NCBI GenBank assembly: GCA_017483985.1 | Contig: JAFUUB010000039.1 | Location: 1 to 14,026, forward strand | Reading direction: 5' to 3' | DNA: 14,026 nucleotides | Origin: Bacteroidales bacterium | GTDB lineage: Bacteria > Bacteroidota > Bacteroidia > Bacteroidales > UBA932 | Shown here: positions 1-10,176 of the stretch, piece by piece | Position numbering within the stretch: the stretch's first letter is position 1 | How the letters are laid out: each line of letters opens with the position of its first letter | Program-made: the position numbers and the translations under genes | The notes under the pieces: model-generated | What the model saw: only the letters and a program-made list of their open reading frames with translations | What the model was told of the DNA's origin: nothing | Database searches by the model: none

Positions 1-2
1 CC

Positions 3-2042
3 GTCCTGCCCACCAAGCTCCCGCTCCTGCTGCTCAACGGCTCCGCGGGCATCGCCGTGGGTATGGCCACGAATATGGCTCCGCACAACCTTGGAGAGGT
101 CTGCGACGCGATCTGCGCCTATATCGACAACCCGGAGATCACCACCGAGGAACTGATGCAGTACATCAAGGGTCCGGATTTCCCGACCGGCGGCATCATC
201 CAGGGCATTTCCGGCATCCGGGACGCCTACGAGACCGGCCGCGGCCGCATCGTCGTCCGCGCCAAGACCGAGATCGAGGTGGCCGACAACGGCCGTGAGA
301 CCATCGTCGTGACCGAGATCCCGTACATGGTCAACAAGCGCGCCATGATCGAGAAGATCGGCCAGATGGTCGAGGACAAGCGCCTGGACGGCATCACGTA
401 CATCAACGACGAGAGTTCCCGTGAGGGCCTCCGCATCGTCATCCGCGTCAAGCAGGGCGCGAATTCCAACGTCGTGCTGAACACGCTCTTCAAGTACACC
501 GAACTCCAGTCCAGCTTCTCGATCAACAACGTCGCTCTGGTCAAGGGACGTCCGATGACCATGAGCCTCAAGGACATCCTGAAGGTGTTCGTGGATTTCC
601 GCCACGAGGTCATCGTCCGCCGGACCAAGTTCGACCTGGAAAAGGCCCAGAAGCGGGCCCACATCCTGGAAGGCCTGCTCAAGGCCATCGACGTGATCGA
701 CGAGATCATCCGGATCATCCGCGCCTCCAAGAGCGTGGACGAGGCCAAGGCCGAGCTCATGCAGACCTTCGGCTTCACCGAGGCCCAGGCAACCGCCATT
801 GTGGAAATGCGCCTGCGCCAGCTGACCGGACTCGAGCGCGAGAAGCTCCAGGCCGAGTACGACGAACTCGAGAAGTTCATCGCCTACTGCAACGAAGTCC
901 TCGGCAGCTATGACCTGCAGATGAAGATCGTCAAGGACGAGACCCTCGAGCTGAAGGCGAAGTACGGCGACAAGCGCCGCACCGAGATTACCCTGAGCGC
1001 CGACGAGTTCAATCCGGAGGACTTCTATGCCGACGAGGATGTGGTCATCACCCTGTCCCACCTCGGCTACATCAAGCGTACCTCCCTGACCGAGTACCGT
1101 ACCCAGAGCCGCGGCGGCGTGGGCATGAAGGGCAGCGCCACCCGTGACGCCGACTTCATCGACCACATCTACGTCGCCAACATGCACTCGACCCTGCTCT
1201 TCTTCACGGAGAGCGGCCGCTGCTACTGGCTCAAGGTCTATGAGATCCCGGAAGGCGCCCGTGCCTCGAAGGGCCGGGCCATCCAGAACCTCCTCAATAT
1301 CCCGGACGACAAGATCAAGGCGATCCTCAATGTCCGGAACCTGAATGACCAGGAATTTATCGAGAACAACTATGTGATGCTCTTCACCAAGCGGGGCATC
1401 ATCAAGAAGACCACCCTCGAGGCGTATTCCCGGCCGCGTGCCAACGGAATCAATGCCGTGACCGTCCGCGAAGGGGATGAACTGCTCGATGCGGTGCTGA
1501 CCAACGGCCGCAACGAGATCCTGATCGCCGCCCGGGGCGGACGCTGCGTCCGCTTCGATGAATCCGATACCCGTCCGATGGGCCGGACCGCCTCCGGAGT
1601 CCGTGGCATCAATATTGAAGAAGACGATGAAGCAATCGGCGCCATTGCCTACGATCCGCAGGCTGAGGATGCCGGAGCACATACCGTACTTGTTGTCAGT
1701 GAACATGGCTATGGCAAGCGTACCGACTTTGACGAGTACCGCAAGACCAACCGCGGCAGCAAGGGTGTCAAAACCCTGAATATCACTGACAAGACTGGCA
1801 AAGTGGTGGCCATCAAGAACGTGACGGATGAGAATGACCTCATGATCATCAACCGTTCGGGCCTTACGATCCGCATGGCAGTCAGCACGATCAAGGTGGC
1901 CGGAAGGGCGACCCAGGGCGTGCGGCTGATCAACATTAAGGAAGGCGACGCGATCGCAGCCGTTTCCCTCGTCGACAAGCAGGAGGAAGAGGAGCCCCTG
2001 AGCGACGCACAGGCTGCAGCCGAGACTCCGACACAGGAATAA
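3..2042 (+). CDS. gyrA: DNA gyrase subunit A, 3' part (5' end outside window)
   Basis: Subunit A of the GyrA2GyrB2 type II topoisomerase, which cuts and rejoins DNA to introduce negative supercoils in the cytoplasm. The reading frame is open from base 3 with no start, so the gene begins upstream. The winged-helix region, the quinolone-resistance region and the catalytic tyrosine are not in view. Visible are the tower-domain sequence [19 protein letters not shown], the [10 protein letters not shown] and TGRGRI motifs, the coiled-coil arm (around bases 600-960), and the six-bladed C-terminal DNA-wrapping domain. The GyrA-box reads QSRGGVG at base 1104 (E. coli has QRRGGKG); a degenerate box with this QxRGGVG form is, as I recall, usual in Bacteroidales GyrA. 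The C-terminal domain repeats ([34 protein letters not shown]) favour GyrA over ParC. The protein ends in an acidic, flexible tail rich in Glu. A TPR gene follows after 26 bases, probably on the same transcript. Confidence 0.96.
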   Translation, partial: VLPTKLPLLLLNGSAGIAVGMATNMAPHNLGEVCDAICAYIDNPEITTEELMQYIKGPDFPTGGIIQGISGIRDAYETGRGRIVVRAKTEIEVADNGRETIVVTEIPYMVNKRAMIEKIGQMVEDKRLDGITYINDESSREGLRIVIRVKQGANSNVVLNTLFKYTELQSSFSINNVALVKGRPMTMSLKDILKVFVDFRHEVIVRRTKFDLEKAQKRAHILEGLLKAIDVIDEIIRIIRASKSVDEAKAELMQTFGFTEAQATAIVEMRLRQLTGLEREKLQAEYDELEKFIAYCNEVLGSYDLQMKIVKDETLELKAKYGDKRRTEITLSADEFNPEDFYADEDVVITLSHLGYIKRTSLTEYRTQSRGGVGMKGSATRDADFIDHIYVANMHSTLLFFTESGRCYWLKVYEIPEGARASKGRAIQNLLNIPDDKIKAILNVRNLNDQEFIENNYVMLFTKRGIIKKTTLEAYSRPRANGINAVTVREGDELLDAVLTNGRNEILIAARGGRCVRFDESDTRPMGRTASGVRGINIEEDDEAIGAIAYDPQAEDAGAHTVLVVSEHGYGKRTDFDEYRKTNRGSKGVKTLNITDKTGKVVAIKNVTDENDLMIINRSGLTIRMAVSTIKVAGRATQGVRLINIKEGDAIAAVSLVDKQEEEEPLSDAQAAAETPTQE

Positions 2043-2068
2043 ATCAATAACCGAAATAACACAACATT

Positions 2069-3361
2069 ATGAAAAGAATCCTTTTCGCTTTGGCGCTGAT
2101 TGCTTCCGTCCAGGTTGCAACTGCCCAGGTCAAGCCTGAGGCCGCCAGGAAGGCGTTGGCTGCTGCCGAGGCCGCTGCCCAGAACGTCAAAAAGAACACC
2201 AAGGCCGCTGTCTGGCAGAAGCTGGGCGAGGCTTATGTCAATGCGTACGATGCGCCGACCGGCGGCGTACAGCCGGGCTGGCCGCGCAACCTCGTAACCG
2301 AGAAGCCGATGTCCGAGCAGGCCGTCGAGGTCGGTGGCGAGCAGCTGACCAAAATGATCTTTGCTGACAAGAACATCTATGTCAACGGTGCCGGCAACGT
2401 CGCCCTTGTCGAGGTGACCAAGCCCCTGGCAGAGAATGCCCTTGACAAGGCTGTCGAGGCCTATGTCAAGGCTTACGAGATGGATAACAAGACCGGCAAG
2501 GATGTTACGAAGGCATTGGACAATATCGCCAGTAAGTTTGTGAACGAAGCTTACAACGCCTATCAGTTCGGCAACTACGCCGAGGCCAGCAAGGGCTTCG
2601 AGAAGGCCGCCCAGGTCGCCGGAACCGCTCCGCTCTCCAAGCTGGACACCAGCTCCGTCTACAACGCCGGTTTCACGGCCCACCTTGCCCAGGACTACGC
2701 CCGTGCCGGGAAGTTCTTCGACCAGTGCCTTGCCGCCGGTTACTATGGCGACGGTGGCGAGATCTATGCCAAGATCGCGGATGTCAAGTCCCAGCTCGGT
2801 GACGCCGAAGGCCAGAAGAAGGCCCTCGAGGACGGTTTCACCAAATTCCCGCAGAGCCAGAGCATCCTGATCGGCCTGATCAACTACTACCTGGCCAACA
2901 ACGAGGATCCGGAGAAGCTCTTCGGACTGCTCGACCAGGCCAAGAAGAACGAGCCGACCAACGCCTCCCTCTACTATGTCGAAGGCAATATCCGCGCCCA
3001 GCTCAAGCAGTATGACGAAGCCGTCAAGGCTTATGAGAAGTGCGCCGAGATCCAGCCGGGTTACGAGTATGGCTTCATCGGAGAAGGCATCATGTACTAC
3101 AACATGGCCATCGATGTCCAGACCAAGGCCCAGGAAGAGCTTGACGACAACAAGTACATGGTCCTTGTCGAGGAGTTCGAGAAAGACCTCAAGAACTGCA
3201 TCGAGCCGTTCGAGAAGGCTTTTGAACTGACCAAGGACGACAGCATCAAGGCTTCCATCGCCGAGTACCTCAAGCAGGCCTTCTACCGTTTCCGCGATGC
3301 GGATCCGAAGTTCATGGAAGGCTACAACAAGTACAACGCCATTGTCGAAGCCAACCGCTAG
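2069..3361 (+). CDS. Exported tetratricopeptide-repeat protein
   Basis: A 430-residue protein of unknown specific function. Residues 1-20 (MKRILFALALIASVQVATAQ) form a signal peptide with likely cleavage after Gln20, and I see no lipobox, so the mature protein is probably periplasmic. The rest is alpha-helical and rich in Ala, Lys and Glu. TPR-like helix pairs run from about residue 165 to 335, the clearest being around residues 299-331 (YYVEGNIRAQLKQYDEAVKAYEKC). A long charged helical stretch follows. TPR arrays bind other proteins, so a scaffold or chaperone role in the envelope is the most one can infer; no enzymatic motif is visible. The gene starts 26 bases after gyrA and ends just before a strong hairpin terminator, so it is most likely the last gene of a gyrA transcript. 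From memory, a secreted TPR gene next to gyrA recurs in Bacteroidales, but I cannot check this here. Confidence 0.88.
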   Translation: MKRILFALALIASVQVATAQVKPEAARKALAAAEAAAQNVKKNTKAAVWQKLGEAYVNAYDAPTGGVQPGWPRNLVTEKPMSEQAVEVGGEQLTKMIFADKNIYVNGAGNVALVEVTKPLAENALDKAVEAYVKAYEMDNKTGKDVTKALDNIASKFVNEAYNAYQFGNYAEASKGFEKAAQVAGTAPLSKLDTSSVYNAGFTAHLAQDYARAGKFFDQCLAAGYYGDGGEIYAKIADVKSQLGDAEGQKKALEDGFTKFPQSQSILIGLINYYLANNEDPEKLFGLLDQAKKNEPTNASLYYVEGNIRAQLKQYDEAVKAYEKCAEIQPGYEYGFIGEGIMYYNMAIDVQTKAQEELDDNKYMVLVEEFEKDLKNCIEPFEKAFELTKDDSIKASIAEYLKQAFYRFRDADPKFMEGYNKYNAIVEANR

Positions 3362-3381
3362 TCAGCGATTGAATATCAATG

Positions 3382-3411
3382 AAAAAGGGACGCCGAAGCG
3401 TCCCTTTTTTT
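3382..3411. terminator. Bidirectional rho-independent terminator
   Basis: A perfect inverted repeat: the GC core GGGACGC (3387-3393) pairs with GCGTCCC (3398-3404) around a 4-base loop, and is flanked by A and T runs that extend the pairing to 12 bp. A T-tract follows on both strands, so it can end both the gyrA-TPR transcript and the leftward phoH transcript. Read on the minus strand, the loop is c(TTCG)g, the very stable UUCG tetraloop type. The phoH stop codon (3410-3412) touches its edge. Confidence 0.9.
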
Positions 3412-4366
3412 ATTGGCTGTCCTCTTGTTTTCTCCGTTTGTCGAAGGCCTTGACGATCTTGCCGACGAGGGGATGGCGGACGATGTCCTCGTTGGAGAAG
3501 AAGATGGTGGAGATGCCTTTGATGTCCCGCAGCAGGTCGATCCCCTTGAGCAGGCCGGAGTCTTCCTTGTTCGGCAGGTCCACCTGCGAGGCGTCACCGG
3601 TGACGATGAACTTGGCATTGGGGCCCATGCGGGTCAGGAACATCTTGAGCTGGCCGATGTTGGTGTTCTGCGCTTCGTCCAGGATGACGCAGGCCCGGTC
3701 CAGGGTGCGGCCGCGCATGTAGGCGAGCGGGGCGATCTGGATGGTGCCGTCGGTCATGAATTCCTGCAGCCGTTTGGACGGGATCATGTCTCCGAGGGCG
3801 TCATACAGCGGCTGGAGGTACGGGTCGAGCTTGTCCTTGAGGTCGCCGGGCAGGAAGCCCAGGCGTTCCCCGGCTTCCACGGCCGGACGGGTCAGGATGA
3901 TCCGCTTGATCTCACGGTTCTTCAACGCCCTGACGGCCAGTGCGATGGCGACGTATGTCTTGCCGGTACCGGCCGGCCCGACTGCAAAGATCAGGTCGCT
4001 GTCAAAGTAGGCCTTGACCATTTCCTGCTGGGTCTTGTTCCGGGCCCGGATGGGCTTTCCGTCGGTGCCGTGGACGATGATGGCGTCCCCGCTGAGACGG
4101 AATTTCTCGGCGGAACTCTCACCGTCGAAAATGTCTTCCACGTCATAGACGGTCAGGTTCATCTTCCGGTGGCGGCGTTCGATGAGTTCCCCCAGCCGGA
4201 TGTTGAATTCCTCGATCTGGGAACTCTTCCCCTCGACGATCAGTTCGTTCCCGCGGGCGACAACCTTGAGCCCGGGAAAATAACTGCAAAACTCTTCCAG
4301 GATTTTGTTTCCGACCCCGAAGATCTCGATGGGGTCCATGGCTTCCAGTGTAATGGTTTTCTTCAT
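3410..4366 (-). CDS. phoH: PhoH-family P-loop ATPase
   Basis: A 318-residue cytoplasmic ATPase of the PhoH/YbeZ family, linked in other bacteria to RNA metabolism and ribosome maturation, often with the endonuclease YbeY; its substrate is not firmly known. An N-terminal KH-like region (about residues 8-65) precedes the PhoH ATPase domain (about 105-310). Walker A is GPAGTGKT at 130-137, Walker B is CVILDE at 227-231 followed by AQN, and a sensor-like VTGD lies at 255-258. Family blocks ILTRPAVEAGERLGFLPGD and APLAYMRGRTL are intact. The ATG lies 2 bases after the stop of the upstream capA-like gene, so the two are probably co-transcribed. The length is normal for the family. No ybeY is in the window. 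Confidence 0.95.
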   Translation of the reverse strand: MKKTITLEAMDPIEIFGVGNKILEEFCSYFPGLKVVARGNELIVEGKSSQIEEFNIRLGELIERRHRKMNLTVYDVEDIFDGESSAEKFRLSGDAIIVHGTDGKPIRARNKTQQEMVKAYFDSDLIFAVGPAGTGKTYVAIALAVRALKNREIKRIILTRPAVEAGERLGFLPGDLKDKLDPYLQPLYDALGDMIPSKRLQEFMTDGTIQIAPLAYMRGRTLDRACVILDEAQNTNIGQLKMFLTRMGPNAKFIVTGDASQVDLPNKEDSGLLKGIDLLRDIKGISTIFFSNEDIVRHPLVGKIVKAFDKRRKQEDSQ

Positions 4367-4368
4367 GT

Positions 4369-5463
4369 TCAGTAATCAATCCCTGTTGCGGCCAGGACCC
4401 TTGCCAGGGTGGCCGTCATATTGTCATAATCCGACGGGATCTTCCACAGGTCCCGCCGTCCGATGTAATCGTTGACTGCGATGGTGGCATAGCTGTCGGT
4501 CAGCGTGCCCGGCAGGGTGCACCAGAGGAACTCCAGCTGCGGCTCCAGCATGGCCAGGTTGCGGTACCGGTCCTTGGTGAAGCGCAGGGTGACCATCAGC
4601 TCCAGCCGGGTGTTTTCGGCGCTCATGTTCGAGACGGCGTTGCCCATGGAATAGATGACAGGCATCCGGTCGATGTGCGTGGTGTCCTGCACGACATGCG
4701 GGTGGGCGCCGATGACGGCATCGACCCCTGCATCGTGCAGCCAGCGGGCCATCTTCTCCTGGCCGGGGGAGTGCCTGAGCTGGTATTCCAGCCCCCAGTG
4801 GGGAAGGGCGATGATCCAGTCCGCCCCTAGGTCCCGGGCCCGACGGACCGCTTCGGCGATTTCCGCCTTATCCTCGGTGTGGACCTTCGGCCAGCCGGAG
4901 GGATCCCCCGTATTGGTGCCGTAGGTGGTATTGATCAGCGCGATGCGCAAGCCCTTGGCTGTCAGCATCAGGGGAAAGGCCAGGGAATCTTCCTGCGGCG
5001 TCTCGGCAGCGCCTGCGAAGCGGACGCGCTGCATGGCACGATATTTTCCCAAGGTCCGCTGCAGGCCGGTCCGCCCCTTGTCCAGGATGTGGTTGTTGGC
5101 CATCAGGAAGACATCGACCCCGCAGTCGGCGATGTAGTCGGCATAGGCATCGGGGGCGGAGAAGGCGGGATAGCCGGTATAGGGCTCGCCGGCCAGGGTG
5201 AATTCCATGTTGGCGATGGCGATGTCGGCGGCTTCGAGGCGGCAGCGGAGGGGTTCGAGGAAGGTACGGCAGTCGTATTTGAGCTGCTTGGCATGCATCA
5301 TGACGTCCCCGATCAGGACGACGGTCAGGGTATCGGGCTCGCCGCCGAGGGGGCGGAGGTTCATGATGCGGTCCCGCCAGATGTTCTCCAAAACTTGCGC
5401 ACGTGCGACCGGGGCGGCCACGAGCAGCAGGAAGGGGAGGAGGATGCGGAACGTTCTTTTCAA
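4369..5463 (-). CDS. CapA-family exported metallophosphatase-like protein
   Basis: A 364-residue protein with the CapA (poly-gamma-glutamate capsule synthesis) domain, a calcineurin-like metallophosphoesterase fold. The hydrophobic N-terminus ending VAAPVARAQ (about residues 6-23) is a signal peptide, so it acts in the periplasm or is anchored at the envelope. Domain landmarks are all present: GDVMMH (Asp53, His57), ANMEFTL (Asn85, Glu87), MANNH (Asn124, His125), PHWG (His222) and GAHPHVVQ (His254, His256), with YSMGNAVSN further on. The exact reaction is unclear; CapA relatives are tied to polymer export or release, but no other capsule genes (capB, capC) are here, so a capsule role is not supported. 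The only usable start in frame is TTG at 5463, since an in-frame stop lies 7 codons upstream (5482-5484). phoH follows after 2 bases. A -7 element lies upstream at 5487-5494. Confidence 0.88.
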   Translation of the reverse strand: MKRTFRILLPFLLLVAAPVARAQVLENIWRDRIMNLRPLGGEPDTLTVVLIGDVMMHAKQLKYDCRTFLEPLRCRLEAADIAIANMEFTLAGEPYTGYPAFSAPDAYADYIADCGVDVFLMANNHILDKGRTGLQRTLGKYRAMQRVRFAGAAETPQEDSLAFPLMLTAKGLRIALINTTYGTNTGDPSGWPKVHTEDKAEIAEAVRRARDLGADWIIALPHWGLEYQLRHSPGQEKMARWLHDAGVDAVIGAHPHVVQDTTHIDRMPVIYSMGNAVSNMSAENTRLELMVTLRFTKDRYRNLAMLEPQLEFLWCTLPGTLTDSYATIAVNDYIGRRDLWKIPSDYDNMTATLARVLAATGIDY

Positions 5464-5486
5464 GTACTTTTTGGCGATGGTTCACA

Positions 5487-5494
5487 CAAAAATA
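5487..5494 (-). promoter_or_regulatory. Candidate -7 promoter element for capA-like/phoH unit
   Basis: On the minus strand this reads TATTTTTG, an exact match to the Bacteroidetes -7 consensus TAnnTTTG. It would place the transcript start about 20 bases ahead of the TTG start at 5463. I see no clear TTTG at the -33 position, so this is a half match. Confidence 0.45.
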
Positions 5495-5507
5495 AGGATT
5501 ATTTTGG

Positions 5508-5515
5508 TACATTTG
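5508..5515 (+). promoter_or_regulatory. Candidate -7 promoter element for the SPOR-M28-leuS-yitT run
   Basis: Reads TACATTTG, an exact match to the Bacteroidetes -7 consensus TAnnTTTG, and would give a leader of about 24 bases before the ATG at 5543. No convincing -33 TTTG is seen at the usual distance. It lies 13 bases from the opposing element at 5487-5494, so the two promoters would be divergent and might compete. Confidence 0.45.
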
Positions 5516-5542
5516 CATTTTATAGGTAGAAACTTCTCAAAA

Positions 5543-6058
5543 ATGAAACGGATCTTCTATATGGTTCTCCTGCTCGCCGCCGTCAGCCTGACGGGGTGCG
5601 ACGGGCTGCGCCGGCTGGCCGGTCGTCCCACATCGCAGCAACTGGCGGAGAAACAGGCCGGTATCCTTGCGGTGCAGGAAGCAGCCCATCAGGCGCGGAT
5701 CGATTCCATGCGCCGGGTCGAGCAGGCGCTGGCCGATTCCCTCGCCGTGCTGGATTCGCTCAAGCAGATGCGGGGCACCATCCTGAATCCTTCCGCCATG
5801 GGCGGCCTGTATACGACCAAACTCGATTACCGGTACTACATCGTCGTGGGGGCTTTCACGATGCGCGCGAATGCGGAGAAGCTCCTGACGCGGGTCCAGG
5901 ATGCCGGTTATGTCGCCACCCTGATCAGTTTCCGCAACGGATACAATGCCGTAGGGGTCTGCCAGACGGACCATCTCCCCGAAGCCTTCGCTTCCCTGAA
6001 AAAAGTGAAAACCGAGGCTTTCTGTCCGCCTGATGTGTGGATCCTCGTTAATGAATGA
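5543..6058 (+). CDS. SPOR-domain lipoprotein
   Basis: A 171-residue envelope lipoprotein. The N-terminus MKRIFYMVLLLAAVSLTGC is a lipoprotein signal peptide with the modified cysteine at position 19. The residues after it (DGLRRLAG) lack the acidic run of known Bacteroidetes surface-export signals, so the protein probably faces the periplasm. Residues about 36-75 form a charged helix, likely a coiled coil. A SPOR domain follows at about 93-171: YYIVVGAFTMRANAEKLLTR, GYVATLI, then a terminal [14 protein letters not shown] domains bind peptidoglycan strands stripped of stem peptides, typically at division sites, so the protein probably tethers the membrane to the wall. The frame is open further upstream, back to 5198 opposite the capA-like gene, but the signal peptide fixes the ATG at 5543. 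The stop overlaps the next gene's start as ATGA, suggesting translational coupling. Confidence 0.88.
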   Translation: MKRIFYMVLLLAAVSLTGCDGLRRLAGRPTSQQLAEKQAGILAVQEAAHQARIDSMRRVEQALADSLAVLDSLKQMRGTILNPSAMGGLYTTKLDYRYYIVVGAFTMRANAEKLLTRVQDAGYVATLISFRNGYNAVGVCQTDHLPEAFASLKKVKTEAFCPPDVWILVNE

Positions 6059-7401
6059 TTCTCATGAAAAGATTGTTTATCAATATCTTGTTCGCCGTTT
6101 TGACGGTGCCCGCCCTGGCCCAGTTCCGGACCCTACCGGGATTGGACGACAGCGAAACGGTCCGTTCTTTCCGCGAACATGTGACCACCTTGTCTGCCGC
6201 TGCCCTGGAAGGGCGTAAGGCCGGCAGCGAGGGCGAAAAAGCCGCGGCCGCGTATGTCGACGGCGTCTTCCGTTCGTATGGGCTGGACATGCTGTCCTCC
6301 CGGGAAGGCGACCTGTTCGGCCTGGCCCAGGCGGCCGGGGATACCCTGACCTCCCGCAACGTGGCCGGTGTCGTCCAAGGGTATGACCCCAAGCTGCGGG
6401 ACCGCTACATCGTCATCGGCGCCCGCCTGGACAACCTGGGTGTCAACCACCTGATGATCGACGGACAGCCGGCCGAGCAGATCTATTACGGGGCCAACGG
6501 CAATGCTTCCGGACTGGCGATGCTGATGGAACTGGCCCGCATGATCCGCACGCATGACGTCCTCTTCCGCCGCAGCGTGGTCTTCGTGGCCTTCGGTGCC
6601 TCGCAGGAGACCTTTGCCGGGGCCTGGTATTTCCTGAACCGCTCCTTTGCCGATGCCGGCAAGATCGACGGCATGATCAACCTGGACATGCTCGGAGCCG
6701 GACAGGACGGATTCTGCGCCTATGCGGCTTCGAATGCGGACATGGAGCAGCTCCTGCGCAGCATGCAGGGCTCCCTCCAGCCGGTCTATCCGGCCATCAC
6801 GGCCGCCGAACCCTATCCTTCGGACCACCGGGCATTCTATGCCAAGGAGATCCCTTCGGTCTTCTTCTCCACCGGCCAGTATCCGGAGCACAATACGGAC
6901 CGGGATACCGGTGCCATCCTGGATTACGAAGGCATGGAACGGGAACTGGAATACATCTATGGTTTCTCGCGCGTCCTGGCGAATACCGACCGGGCTCCGC
7001 TTTTCAAGACGGAGGATGCCCGGCGGAAGACCGATGACAGGACCTACATGGCCTCCGAGTGCGACCAGCGTCCGACTTTCATGGGCTACGCCGACCCCAG
7101 GTTCTTCCTGGAAAAATGGGTCTACCAGTACCTGCGGTATCCGCAGGCGGCCGTGGAGCAGGGAATCCAGGGCCGGGTCATCGTGGATTTCGTCATCGAC
7201 ACGGACGGCAAGGTCGTGGATGTGGAGGTGACCCGCGGCGTGCACCTGCTGCTGGATGAGGAGGCGGTCCGTGTCGTGGAAGCTTCCCCGAAGTGGAAGC
7301 CGGCACGTATCCAAGGCCGTAAGGTCCGCAGCGTCATCTCCATCCCGGTAGAGTTCAAATTGGAGCGGAAATCGAAAGGGAGTTTCGGAATAAAGAAATA
7401 A
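6055..7401 (+). CDS. Exported M28 peptidase-like domain fused to TonB C-terminal domain; probably catalytically inactive
   Basis: A 448-residue exported protein. The N-terminus holds a signal peptide or membrane anchor (hydrophobic run to ALAQ, residue 23). An M28 aminopeptidase-like domain spans about 30-320 and a TonB C-terminal domain about 345-440 ([20 protein letters not shown], then [17 protein letters not shown]). Compared by eye with Aeromonas aminopeptidase, conserved ligands are Asp211 (INLDM) and His279 (EHNTDRDT). The first ligand His is Arg124 (GARLD for GGHLD), the bridging-Asp block is GANGNASG (Asn148-Gly149 for Asp-Asp), and the Glu-Glu pair is Ser183-Gln184. A working two-zinc site is therefore unlikely, and I infer a binding or scaffold role. 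TonB C-terminal domains contact outer-membrane TonB boxes or the wall. The start overlaps the SPOR gene's stop; an in-frame ATG at 6064 would also keep the signal peptide. leuS follows after 10 bases. Confidence 0.85.
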   Translation: MILMKRLFINILFAVLTVPALAQFRTLPGLDDSETVRSFREHVTTLSAAALEGRKAGSEGEKAAAAYVDGVFRSYGLDMLSSREGDLFGLAQAAGDTLTSRNVAGVVQGYDPKLRDRYIVIGARLDNLGVNHLMIDGQPAEQIYYGANGNASGLAMLMELARMIRTHDVLFRRSVVFVAFGASQETFAGAWYFLNRSFADAGKIDGMINLDMLGAGQDGFCAYAASNADMEQLLRSMQGSLQPVYPAITAAEPYPSDHRAFYAKEIPSVFFSTGQYPEHNTDRDTGAILDYEGMERELEYIYGFSRVLANTDRAPLFKTEDARRKTDDRTYMASECDQRPTFMGYADPRFFLEKWVYQYLRYPQAAVEQGIQGRVIVDFVIDTDGKVVDVEVTRGVHLLLDEEAVRVVEASPKWKPARIQGRKVRSVISIPVEFKLERKSKGSFGIKK

Positions 7402-7411
7402 ACAAGCATAT

Positions 7412-10150
<2,739 letters not shown>

Positions 10151-10176
10151 TCAACATCGTACTTAAAAAATAAGGA

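Noticed and set aside
1104..1124. Degenerate GyrA-box QSRGGVG as a sign of altered gyrase function or of ParC
   Set aside because: This form is, to my knowledge, common in Bacteroidales GyrA, and the rest of the C-terminal domain fits GyrA.
1709..2683. 324-codon minus-strand frame across the end of gyrA and the TPR gene
   Set aside because: It runs opposite two well-supported genes, has low-complexity Leu/Gly/Val composition, and shows no family motif.
3413..4375. 320-codon open frame on the plus strand opposite phoH
   Set aside because: Same codon-aligned antisense effect; phoH has intact Walker motifs and normal length.
5198..5542. N-terminal extension of the SPOR protein
   Set aside because: It would overlap the capA-like gene antisense and bury the lipoprotein signal peptide that begins at 5543.
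10172..10176. AAGGA as a Shine-Dalgarno site for the first yitT-like gene
   Set aside because: It abuts the ATG with no spacer, and the phylum generally does not rely on such sites.
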